A program made the position numbers and the translations under genes. Shown here in pieces: positions 8,368 through 15,612 of a stretch of 33,525 bases of DNA (the first letter of the stretch is position 1; the number at the start of each line of letters is the position of its first letter). The notes beneath the pieces were generated by a model. The model was not told where the DNA came from. It searched no databases and worked only from the letters and a program-made list of their open reading frames with translations. Source of the stretch: Desulfatiglans sp. (lineage in GTDB: Bacteria > Desulfobacterota > DSM-4660 > Desulfatiglandales > HGW-15). The stretch covers positions 1 through 33,525 of the forward strand of contig JAAZBV010000051.1 in assembly GCA_012513605.1 (NCBI GenBank), written 5' to 3'.

Positions 8368-10287
8368 TCAGATTTTGTTGCTTATTACTGCCGCTTCATA
8401 GATAGCCTCTTTTGCACCCCTTGCCTGTATACAGTCTCCTAATAAATATACCTCAATGCCTTTATTTTTAAGGTCATTATACAATTTGTTATCAGGTATA
8501 TTTCCTGTCGAAACAACCAGTTTATCAAATTCAATAGAGAATTGATTATTGTTTTTATCTGCAACATATACCCTGTCATCGGTTATCTCCTTTAAAGTAT
8601 GCTCCGTAAGGATTTTTACCCTGTTTTCTTTTAGCCCTTTTATTATCATCTTTTTGGTTGCAGCCTCTATCTGACTGCCTATTCTGGGTAACTGTTCAAC
8701 GATTGTTACACTGCAACCTTTATTAGATAAATCAAGGGCGATCTCACACCCGCTTGATCCTCCGCCCAGAACCACAATATTTCCTCCATTTATAGTCACT
8801 GCCATGTTTAAAATTTCAGGCACTGTTATGACATTCTGGCTATTTATGCCCTGAATTGGTGGCATATAAGGTATTGACCCTGTCGCGATAATGACTGCAT
8901 CCGGATTAAGGTCAATAATCTCTTTGAGTGTTATCTCATGGTTAAGGTGGCAATTTATATTTTCTTTTTCTATCTGGAAAAGGAGATAATCCAGTAACAG
9001 GCTCAATTCCTTTTTAAAGTAGGGTTTAATAGCATAAAGCAGTTGTCCGCCGAGCTGATTATTTTTCTCATAAAGATCAACAAAATGTCCTCTTTTTGAT
9101 GTAATGTGGGCGGCATTTAATCCTCCCGGACCACCACCCACTATCAGAACATTTTTAGGTCTTACAGCAGGCTGAAAAACCAGTTCATTCTCTCTGCCAA
9201 GAGTTGGATTGACAAGACACTCAATCTTTCCATTTCGAAAAATGCTCTGCATACATGTGTTACATGCTATGCATTTTCTTATATCATCCAGTCTGCCTGC
9301 CTTGGCCTTTTTAGGCAGCTCAGGATCAGCCAGAAGGCCTCTGCCCATGCAGATAAGGTCGGCCCTCTTTTCTTTTATTATTTTATCAGCGATCACAGGA
9401 TCATTTATTCTGCCTACAACCATAACAGGTATATCTATTGCTGATTTAATTTTTTCTGCAGATTCAATAAGGCATGCCTGTTTCATGAACATTGACTGAC
9501 ATATCCATTCAGGAGTTGCATCATTTCCAGCAGAGACTTGTATTACATCAAGACCTTCAGGTATTAACAGCTTTAATATTTCAATACTTTCCTCTGTGGT
9601 AAGACCATCTGGAACAAATTCCTGTGCGCTGATCTTGAATGAGAGAGGAAAATCCTGTCCAACCCTTTTTCTTACCTCTCGTATTATATCCCTGGCAAAT
9701 CTTGATCTTTTATTGATAGTTCCACCATATTCATCCTCTCTTACATTTGAAAATCCGGATAAAAACTGGTTTATCAGGTAGCCGTGTGCTCCATGTATTT
9801 CTATCAATTCAAAACCTGCTGCTTTTGCTCTTTCAGCAGCATCCCCAAACTGGGTAATAATTTTTTCAATACCCTTAATTGAAAGAGGCTCTACTTCTCC
9901 TTTAATTGAGGGGCAGGGGAGGTCGGAAGGGGCAAAGGGCTTCCGGTTAATCACCCTTGATGGAACCTGTCTGCCTGCATGATGTATCTGGATTGCAGGG
10001 ATGCAGCCTTCATTTTTAATTACTGCCGCTGCCCTGGATATATCCTTTATAAATCGGTCATCATATATCCTTGCCTGATGGTTGGAAACCACACCTTCCG
10101 GGGCAACACCATGCGCCTCCATAATTATCATTGCAGGGCCACCAGATGCACGCAGCCTGTAATGTTCTATGGTTTTTTCTGAATATGCTCCGTCGTTTTC
10201 TATAAGAAAAGATGCCAGTCCAGGCATTACTATCCTGTTTTTAAAATGGCAGTTTTTTATTGAAAAAGAAGTAAATAGATACTGCAT
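8368..10287 (-). CDS. NADH:flavin oxidoreductase with Fe-S and FAD/NAD domains (FadH/enoate-reductase-like)
   Basis: Multidomain ene-reductase of the old-yellow-enzyme group. Residues ~1-330 form the FMN-binding TIM barrel, with the signature IHGAHGYLINQFLS. A 4Fe-4S site follows (C339, C342, C345, C357). The C-terminal half is a pyridine-nucleotide-disulfide-type module with an FAD-binding VLIVGGGPGGLNAA and a second dinucleotide fold VVLGGGSSGCEIALDL. Length 639 fits the family (2,4-dienoyl-CoA reductase, 2-enoate reductase, BaiCD/BaiH). The expected reaction is NAD(P)H-dependent reduction of an activated C=C bond, with electrons passing FAD to Fe-S to FMN. The Cys spacing is C-x2-C-x2-C-x11-C, one residue shorter between the second and third Cys than I recall for E. 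coli FadH. The neighbours give no substrate clue, so a specific name is not justified. Confidence 0.92.
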   Translation of the reverse strand: MQYLFTSFSIKNCHFKNRIVMPGLASFLIENDGAYSEKTIEHYRLRASGGPAMIIMEAHGVAPEGVVSNHQARIYDDRFIKDISRAAAVIKNEGCIPAIQIHHAGRQVPSRVINRKPFAPSDLPCPSIKGEVEPLSIKGIEKIITQFGDAAERAKAAGFELIEIHGAHGYLINQFLSGFSNVREDEYGGTINKRSRFARDIIREVRKRVGQDFPLSFKISAQEFVPDGLTTEESIEILKLLIPEGLDVIQVSAGNDATPEWICQSMFMKQACLIESAEKIKSAIDIPVMVVGRINDPVIADKIIKEKRADLICMGRGLLADPELPKKAKAGRLDDIRKCIACNTCMQSIFRNGKIECLVNPTLGRENELVFQPAVRPKNVLIVGGGPGGLNAAHITSKRGHFVDLYEKNNQLGGQLLYAIKPYFKKELSLLLDYLLFQIEKENINCHLNHEITLKEIIDLNPDAVIIATGSIPYMPPIQGINSQNVITVPEILNMAVTINGGNIVVLGGGSSGCEIALDLSNKGCSVTIVEQLPRIGSQIEAATKKMIIKGLKENRVKILTEHTLKEITDDRVYVADKNNNQFSIEFDKLVVSTGNIPDNKLYNDLKNKGIEVYLLGDCIQARGAKEAIYEAAVISNKI

Positions 10288-10356
10288 GTCTCCTCAATAA
10301 AGAGGTTAATAAAATTTTAGAATAGATATAAAAAAGAGTTTTTTTTGTCAAATATA

Positions 10357-10373
10357 AAACCTGTATCAGGTTT
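10357..10373. promoter_or_regulatory. Inverted repeat in a divergent promoter region (candidate operator)
   Basis: AAACCTG-TAT-CAGGTTT is a perfect 7-bp inverted repeat around a 3-base centre, in the AT-rich spacer between the divergent flavin reductase (start 10287) and ParB-like gene (start 10484). Size and symmetry suit a dimeric repressor. No T-run follows, so a terminator is unlikely. The binding protein is unknown. Confidence 0.4.
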
Positions 10374-10483
10374 ATCAAAAATATTATAGATTAAGTTGTA
10401 AAACATAAACTTATCTATTATAAATCCAAAATCAGTACGAAAATTGAACATCATTAATTGTTAAAAATTGAGTTAATTATATT

Positions 10484-11467
10484 ATGATATATTTAAAAAA
10501 AAGAAATAGTTATCCTTTATTATCAGTGGACATTGATCATTTTTCAGATCAGCCAGGCACATTTTGTATGAGCTATGGTTTTGATAATTCTAAGTTAGTT
10601 AAATCTATAGATACTATTGGGCTTATAAATCACCCCTGTATTATTAAAAGTAAAAATCAGCCAATTGAGGTAATAACTGGCTACAGGCGTATCCTTGCTC
10701 TAAAAGAACTCAATGTAAAGGAGGTCTTTTGCTTTGACCTTACAGATTCAGGTCTGACATCATATCAAATTCTTATGTTTGCATTACATGATAATCTGTA
10801 TACGCGAGAATTAAACACTGTAGAAAAAAGTATGGTAATCAGAATGTTACATGAATTAGTTAAAGATTCAAATCTGATATGTGAGGTCTGTTCTTTAATT
10901 AAGGTAAACAAAAAGGATTATCCTGTATTCTTGAAAATCAACATGCTTGATGACTCTATTAAACAATATATATCAAATGATATTTTAAACATTAAGATAA
11001 TAGAATCATTGATTCGCATGGATAAAGAGGATATTTTACTGATCAGTAATCTGGTTAATAAGTTAAAATTAAGCTATAGCTATCAGTTACAATTTATTGA
11101 TTATACAAGTGATATTTCTAGGATTAAAAAATCTCCAATCTCTATTTTACTTAATGATGAAAATATTCAGGAAGTGCTGAGAGATGAAAAAAAGAATATA
11201 CCTCAAAAGGCAAAGGAATTTATGGACTATTTGCGGTTGATGCGCAACCCAAATATCTCAAGATATAAGGATATATTTGAAAAAAAGGTAAAAGACTTGC
11301 AGCTGCCTGAAAATGTTAGAATACAAAATCCGCAATTTTTTGAATCAAAAGGATACAGGATGGAAATTGACTTCAATAATGGGGAAGAATTGAAAAAGGT
11401 TTTATCGGAAATAACAGATGAAAAATATAATCTCCAAAATATAAAAGACCCCTGGGTGAATGAATAA
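10484..11467 (+). CDS. ParB N-terminal-fold DNA-binding protein
   Basis: The first ~110 residues match the ParB/Srx fold. A segment SIDTIGLINHPCIIKSKNQP leads to the Arg box GYRR (residues 66-69), the site equivalent to GERR in ParB that binds CTP in true ParB proteins. Residues ~105-190 are helical and resemble the ParB/KorB helix-turn-helix region. The C-terminal third is charged and unlike the ParB dimerisation domain. There is no ParA gene beside it, so chromosome partitioning is unlikely. Instead it overlaps by 8 bases the downstream SPL-like radical SAM gene, implying coupled translation and a joint job, perhaps guiding the enzyme to DNA. The start ATG has no good ribosome-binding site. 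Fold call good; function inferred only from the neighbour. Confidence 0.8.
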   Translation: MIYLKKRNSYPLLSVDIDHFSDQPGTFCMSYGFDNSKLVKSIDTIGLINHPCIIKSKNQPIEVITGYRRILALKELNVKEVFCFDLTDSGLTSYQILMFALHDNLYTRELNTVEKSMVIRMLHELVKDSNLICEVCSLIKVNKKDYPVFLKINMLDDSIKQYISNDILNIKIIESLIRMDKEDILLISNLVNKLKLSYSYQLQFIDYTSDISRIKKSPISILLNDENIQEVLRDEKKNIPQKAKEFMDYLRLMRNPNISRYKDIFEKKVKDLQLPENVRIQNPQFFESKGYRMEIDFNNGEELKKVLSEITDEKYNLQNIKDPWVNE

Positions 11468-12572
11468 AATAATGGGATATAAAATTAAAAAAATCTTACA
11501 GGAAGAGGGGGCAGAATATTTTCCACTTACTTCTGATATTGAAAATAGATTAAATGATCTTCCCGTATTAAATTGCAATAATCAGGATGATTTCCTTATT
11601 GATGAAACAGATGACATGGATAAGCAGACCTTGCGACTTATCCCTTTTAAAGGAGAATTTTTAAAGCCATGCCCAGGGACAAATAATTATATATGTTGCG
11701 GATACATGATCTTGAATATCGGGACAAACTGTCCGCTTAACTGTAGTTACTGTATTCTTCAGGCATACTTTAACAAACCGTCCCTCAGGATATTTGTTAA
11801 TCTTGAAGATAAATTAAATGAAGTAGCTGAATTACTTGATAAATCACCCGAAAGAATATTTAGAGTCGGCACCGGTGAATTCACTGATAGCCTTGCGCTG
11901 GATGATATTCATAAGTTCACTACTTTAATAACTGATTTTATTTATGCCAGAAGAAATACAGTAATAGAGTACAAGACAAAAACAACTGAAATTAAAAGAC
12001 TGCTTACCTTGAAAAGCAGAGAAAGAGTTATTGTTTCATGGTCGCTGAACAGTCCATTTATTGCCGCACATGAAGAACATGGAGCGCCATCAATAGAACA
12101 AAGGCTTATCGCTGCTAAAACATGCCAGGATGAAGGATATATTACAGGATTTCACTTTGATCCACTGATCATTCATGATGACTGGAAGGAATATTATTCA
12201 AAAACCATTGAGCTAATGGCAAAATACCTTCGCCCAGAGAAAATAATATGGATCAGCATGGGTTGTATGCGTTTTTTACCATCATTAAAAAAAATAATAC
12301 TGAACAGGCATCCGGAAAGTATTATTTTAAATAATGAATTCATTTATGGGCTTGATGGAAAACAAAGGTATTTCAAACCATTACGTATTGAAATGTACTC
12401 CTTCTTAGGCAAACTTCTTAAAGATTGGGCAGGATTTGATCCCGGATTGTATCTATGCATGGAAAGTGATGAAATATGGGAAAAAAGTCTAGGGTGGTCA
12501 CCTGGTAATTCAGAAGGGTTGTCTAATTATCTTGACGGCAGGGTAAGATTATTCTGGAGCACAACTATATAA
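11460..12572 (+). CDS. Spore-photoproduct-lyase-like radical SAM protein
   Basis: Radical SAM enzyme of the SPL (SplB) family, 370 residues. The cluster motif is C91-x3-C95-x2-C98 (CPLNCSYC), the same spacing as SplB. The SPL-like order continues with RIFVNLEDK, VGTGEFTDS (136-144), VIEYKTKT, VIVSWSLNS, GFHFDPLIIHDDW and the RHPES region. SplB repairs the UV thymine dimer of spores. By my memory of B. subtilis SplB, the H-donor Cys141 aligns here with Glu140 or Phe141 and Tyr99 with Ile, while Tyr97 is kept. The reaction may therefore differ from classic photoproduct repair. It lies between a ParB-fold gene (8-base overlap) and an Nfu Fe-S carrier that could supply its 4Fe-4S cluster. Family certain; substrate unknown. 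Confidence 0.88.
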   Translation: MNKIMGYKIKKILQEEGAEYFPLTSDIENRLNDLPVLNCNNQDDFLIDETDDMDKQTLRLIPFKGEFLKPCPGTNNYICCGYMILNIGTNCPLNCSYCILQAYFNKPSLRIFVNLEDKLNEVAELLDKSPERIFRVGTGEFTDSLALDDIHKFTTLITDFIYARRNTVIEYKTKTTEIKRLLTLKSRERVIVSWSLNSPFIAAHEEHGAPSIEQRLIAAKTCQDEGYITGFHFDPLIIHDDWKEYYSKTIELMAKYLRPEKIIWISMGCMRFLPSLKKIILNRHPESIILNNEFIYGLDGKQRYFKPLRIEMYSFLGKLLKDWAGFDPGLYLCMESDEIWEKSLGWSPGNSEGLSNYLDGRVRLFWSTTI

Positions 12573-12573
12573 T

Positions 12574-12813
12574 ATGGAGGATACAATGTTATTAAATAAT
12601 AAGATCGAGGATGTACTAAACAGGATCAGGCCATCACTTCAGGCAGATGGAGGAGATGTGGAACTGGTAGACGTCGATGTAAATGGGGTTGTAAAGGTTA
12701 AGCTTACAGGGGCATGCTCAGGGTGCCCAATGTCCACAATGACATTAAAAATGGGCATTGAAAAGATATTAAAACAGAATATCCCAGAGATCTTGAAAGT
12801 TGAGTCTATATAA
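12574..12813 (+). CDS. NifU C-terminal-domain (Nfu) Fe-S carrier protein
   Basis: Small Fe-S scaffold or carrier consisting only of the NifU C-terminal domain. It contains IRPSLQADGGDVELVDV and the cluster-ligating CSGCP motif (CxxC), the hallmark of Nfu proteins, which hold a 4Fe-4S cluster at a dimer interface and hand it to apo-enzymes. The ATG at 12574 overlaps GGAGG at 12576-12580, so the in-frame ATG at 12586, 5 bases after that ribosome-binding site, is the more likely start and gives 75 residues. It begins directly after the SPL-like radical SAM gene, probably in the same transcript, which makes cluster delivery to that enzyme an attractive though unproven role. Confidence 0.93.
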   Translation: MEDTMLLNNKIEDVLNRIRPSLQADGGDVELVDVDVNGVVKVKLTGACSGCPMSTMTLKMGIEKILKQNIPEILKVESI

Positions 12814-12843
12814 AAAAAGCAGTTCCATTAAGAATGGAACTGC
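12812..12843 (-). terminator. Intrinsic terminator of the bS22-like gene
   Basis: GCAGTTCCATT (12819-12829) pairs with AATGGAACTGC (12833-12843): an 11-bp perfect stem with a 3-base loop. On the minus strand the stem is followed by a run of U (complement of A7 at 12812-12818), 22 bases past the stop of the small gene at 12866. On the plus strand, after the nfu gene, there is no U-run, so it acts mainly for the minus strand. Confidence 0.8.
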
Positions 12844-12865
12844 TGATTCTTGATAAGTAAAAAAA

Positions 12866-12955
12866 TCACTTATTCTTATGCCTCATTTTCTTCATCTGTT
12901 TTCTGTATTTATGCTTCCTGATTTTTTTGCGGCGTTTCTTAACAACACTACTCAT
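12866..12955 (-). CDS. bS22/mS38-type micro ribosomal protein (AURKAIP1/COX24 domain)
   Basis: A 29-codon gene. The product begins MSSVVKKRRKKIRKHKYRK and is over half Lys/Arg. The SVxKKRRK start and the central HKYRK match actinobacterial bS22, a small 30S-subunit protein, and the C-terminal domain of mitochondrial mS38 (AURKAIP1/COX24). Support for a real gene is strong: GGAGG at 12963-12967 is 7 bases before the ATG, a TTGACA promoter lies just upstream, and an intrinsic terminator follows the stop. It is monocistronic, between nfu on the other strand and the GGDEF gene. By homology it should bind rRNA in the decoding region of the small subunit. Routine gene calling would probably miss it because of its size. 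Confidence 0.85.
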   Translation of the reverse strand: MSSVVKKRRKKIRKHKYRKQMKKMRHKNK

Positions 12956-12985
12956 TAAAGGACCTCCAATAAAAGATGGTGATAA

Positions 12986-13012
12986 ATAATATAATACTGA
13001 TCAATATGTCAA
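12986..13012 (-). promoter_or_regulatory. Sigma-70-type promoter for the bS22-like gene
   Basis: On the minus strand TTGACA (13012-13007) is followed after 15 bases by TATTAT (12991-12986). The -35 is a consensus match and the spacer is at the short end of the accepted range. Transcription would begin near 12979, giving a leader of about 24 bases that contains the GGAGG site. Confidence 0.5.
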
Positions 13013-13141
13013 TAACTATTTAAATTCGTTTATATAAGTGCAGGAACGGGTTATAAAACTTTGTTCCAGTAGTTTTCGTATGCAAATATTTACAATTATC
13101 AATATTCCAGTTTACATAATATACATTATCAGAAGAATTGC

Positions 13142-14005
13142 TTATTTTTGAATCTTACCATGTTTGGACCTGTACAGATCTTTATCCGCTACACCAATAA
13201 GTTCTTTAACATCCATATCTGCATGATATATTGAATAGCCAACACTTACTGTAACCTTGTTTTTATTGCAAAATGCTGCTTCTATTCTGTTTCCTATCTC
13301 TTTGGCAATATCAATGTCTGCATCAATAAGGATAACAGCAAACTCATCTCCTCCATACCTGTAACCGGAATCAACAGATTCTCTTATGCAACCCCTGATA
13401 ATGTCACCAGCATCACGAAGCACCTCATCCCCTGCAAGATGCCCGTATTTATCATTGTATTTTTTAAAATCATTTAGATCCAGCAATATCAGAGCGAGCA
13501 GGTTTCTCTGTCTTTTTGCACGCTTTATTTCTTCATTTAATCTGAAATAAAAATGTCTTTGATTATATAGCTCTGTAAGCGAATCGGTAATGGATAACCT
13601 GTTCAATTCTTTTCGAAGGTTTCTCTCTGTTATTATCCTGCGAATCTTGGCCTCAAGTTCCTCTATTCCAAAGGGTTTTTTGATAAAATCGCTTGCCCCT
13701 GCATTAATTACATCAACATATGTATACCCTTCTGAATAGCCAGTCATTGCAATTATACTTACATCATGGTTTTTACAGACCATTTTTATAAGATCCATTC
13801 CATCAACACCTGGCATTTTCATATCGGTTAAAATCATTGTGTAACTATTATTCTCGATCATCCTCATGGCTTCATCGCCATTTGAGGCTGAATTTGAAGG
13901 TATGCCAACTATCTCAAGTAATTTTTCAAGAGTCTCCCTTAAAAAAGGGTCATCATCAACAATAAGGATAAGTTCTTTTGAATAATCTATATCTACAGTT
14001 TGCAT
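13142..14005 (-). CDS. Response regulator with GGDEF diguanylate cyclase domain
   Basis: Two-domain cytoplasmic signalling protein. The receiver covers residues ~10-125, with the acidic pocket DDD at 17-19, phospho-acceptor D61 in LTDMKMPG and the conserved Lys in FIKKPFG. The GGDEF domain (~150-287) has an intact active site GGDEF at 218-222 and the SVGYSI segment near the end. It should make cyclic di-GMP from two GTP on receiver phosphorylation, like PleD or WspR. The product-inhibition site, normally RxxD five residues before GGDEF, reads ESVD here with Arg one place earlier, so feedback inhibition may be weak. It follows miaB on the same strand; no histidine kinase gene is in the window. 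Confidence 0.95.
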   Translation of the reverse strand: MQTVDIDYSKELILIVDDDPFLRETLEKLLEIVGIPSNSASNGDEAMRMIENNSYTMILTDMKMPGVDGMDLIKMVCKNHDVSIIAMTGYSEGYTYVDVINAGASDFIKKPFGIEELEAKIRRIITERNLRKELNRLSITDSLTELYNQRHFYFRLNEEIKRAKRQRNLLALILLDLNDFKKYNDKYGHLAGDEVLRDAGDIIRGCIRESVDSGYRYGGDEFAVILIDADIDIAKEIGNRIEAAFCNKNKVTVSVGYSIYHADMDVKELIGVADKDLYRSKHGKIQK

Positions 14006-14030
14006 ATCAAGACTATGTCTGAATTATATA

Positions 14031-14052
14031 TGATCTGATATATATCAGATCA
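14031..14052. repeat. Perfect 22-bp palindrome spanning the miaB stop codon
   Basis: TGATCTGATAT followed by its exact complement-reverse. In RNA it folds as an 8-bp stem with a 6-base loop. It covers the end of miaB (stop at 14045) and the start of the gap before the receiver-GGDEF gene. A further GAATT (14021-14025) and AATTC (14055-14059) extend the symmetry. No U-run follows on the minus strand, so an operator, RNA-processing hairpin or weak attenuator is likelier than a terminator. Confidence 0.6.
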
Positions 14053-15379
14053 TCAATTCGCCGTGAAGAGAGTTAATAAATGCTCTATTGACTTTAATTT
14101 TAACAATATCACCTATTATATTTTTATTACTATGAAAATTTATTATTTTATTTGTATCAGTCCTGCCAGAATACTGTGTTCCGAGTTTACTGAACCCATC
14201 AACAAGTACTTCTTCTGTATTACCTTCAAGTCTTTTGTTTCTAAGTAATGTCTTTTCTTTCTGCAGATCCTGTAGCACCTTTAATCTGGAAGCCTTTTCA
14301 GCTTCATTTAATTTATCAGGCAACCCAGTTGCTCTGGTTCCTTTTCGATCTGAATACTTAAAAGAAAAGAGGTTATCAAACTCTATTTTTTCAATAAGGT
14401 CAAGGGTCTTTTTAAAATCATCCTCACTTTCTCCAGGAAAACCGACAATAACATCACTCGTAATTGCAAAATCATCAGAAATGTCCCTTAGCTTGTTAGT
14501 AAGCCGCAAATAATCGTTATTTGTATATTTACGATTCATTAGTTTAAGAATTCTGTCAGAGCCTGACTGAAATGGAAGATGCATATGCCGGCAAAGCTTT
14601 TTTATCTCAATAAATGCATTTATTAGATCATCTGACAGATCCTTTGGATGGGATGTCGTAAATCTTATCCTGTAAAGGCCTTCAATCTCTGCAATCCTTT
14701 TTAGAAGTTCAGGAAATTTTACTTTTCCGCCTTTTCCGGCAGAGTATGAATTTACATTCTGCCCAAGAAGAGTAATCTCCTTCACCCCCTGTTGAACAAG
14801 TATTTCAGTCTCTTTTATAATATCCTCCAGAGGTCTACTTTGCTCACGCCCCCTTACATATGGGACAATGCAGTAGCTGCAAAAATTATTACACCCTTCC
14901 ATTATAGACAGGTTGCTTTTTATCCTGCCTTTAAAAAAATCAACCGATTGATTAAAACTATGTTCAGGAACTAATGAAATATCCGTGGCAGATATCCTTT
15001 CTCGGAAATTTACAATACGATCAATCATACTGCTAATGTTTCCTATCTCTCTGGTTCCCATCACCAGGTCAAGCTCAGGAAATTTTTTTAATAGTGCCTT
15101 TCCTTCCTGCTGGGCAATACACCCCATTATCCCTAAGACAATATCATTACGTTTCTTTTTGATAACGATCATTCGGCCAAGAAGACTAAATGCCTTTTGT
15201 TCGGCCTTTTCTCTCACACTGCATGTATTAATGATAATCAGATCAGCCTTTTCAGGAAATTGTGTAGATAAAAGGCCTTGTCCCTGCAAAATACTGCTAA
15301 CAGAATCAGAATCATATTCATTCATCTGGCAGCCCATTGTAGCAATATAGTAATATTTCATTTTTTGAGCACTGGTCAT
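14045..15379 (-). CDS. miaB: tRNA-2-methylthio-N6-dimethylallyladenosine synthase MiaB
   Basis: Radical SAM methylthiotransferase that adds a methylthio group to i6A37 of tRNAs reading UNN codons. The N-terminal domain begins with TMGCQMNEYDSD, the MiaB-specific form (RimO and MtaB differ here), and supplies the auxiliary cluster Cys. The radical SAM motif is C163-x3-C167-x2-C170 (CNNFCSYC), followed by IVPYVRGREQSR. A C-terminal TRAM-like domain ends the protein. Length 444 is normal. A second ATG at 15361 would drop six residues; neither start has a clear ribosome-binding site. It lies 17 bases after the DUF4911-like gene in a minus-strand cluster with nadK and a PHP gene, and its stop sits inside a perfect palindrome. 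Confidence 0.96.
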   Translation of the reverse strand: MTSAQKMKYYYIATMGCQMNEYDSDSVSSILQGQGLLSTQFPEKADLIIINTCSVREKAEQKAFSLLGRMIVIKKKRNDIVLGIMGCIAQQEGKALLKKFPELDLVMGTREIGNISSMIDRIVNFRERISATDISLVPEHSFNQSVDFFKGRIKSNLSIMEGCNNFCSYCIVPYVRGREQSRPLEDIIKETEILVQQGVKEITLLGQNVNSYSAGKGGKVKFPELLKRIAEIEGLYRIRFTTSHPKDLSDDLINAFIEIKKLCRHMHLPFQSGSDRILKLMNRKYTNNDYLRLTNKLRDISDDFAITSDVIVGFPGESEDDFKKTLDLIEKIEFDNLFSFKYSDRKGTRATGLPDKLNEAEKASRLKVLQDLQKEKTLLRNKRLEGNTEEVLVDGFSKLGTQYSGRTDTNKIINFHSNKNIIGDIVKIKVNRAFINSLHGELMI

Positions 15380-15396
15380 TTTATAAGATCACAGGA

Positions 15397-15612
15397 TTAT
15401 ATGGGATCCAATTTTATGTTTTCATCAATTCTTAAAGAATGTAAAAGTTCATCTATAACAGTGTCGCACCCTGGCGCTATTTTTAACTCTATAACTGCTT
15501 TAAACGGATCAATTGTTGATACAATAGCCATACCATCATATGATTCAATTATCCACCTGATATAGTTAATTTTTGACCTGGCAACAGTAAATGTTTTTTT
15601 ATTTGTCTGCAT
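15397..15612 (-). CDS. Small conserved protein, DUF4911-like
   Basis: A 71-residue protein from the ATG at 15612, which lies inside the end of nadK (14-base overlap). An in-frame ATG at 15633 would add seven residues. The layout is K-x-NYIRWIIESYDGMAIVSTID, then AVIELKIAPGC and a C-terminal helix, suggesting a small alpha/beta fold like ACT or ferredoxin-like domains. It resembles what I recall of DUF4911, a short family of Deltaproteobacteria found beside translation and NAD genes. No catalytic motif is visible. The tight packing between nadK and miaB implies co-transcription. Function unknown. Confidence 0.75.
   Translation of the reverse strand: MQTNKKTFTVARSKINYIRWIIESYDGMAIVSTIDPFKAVIELKIAPGCDTVIDELLHSLRIDENIKLDPI

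Noticed and set aside
10484-11467. Chromosome-partitioning parB
   Set aside because: No parA neighbour and no typical ParB C-terminal dimer domain; it is operon-linked to a radical SAM gene instead.
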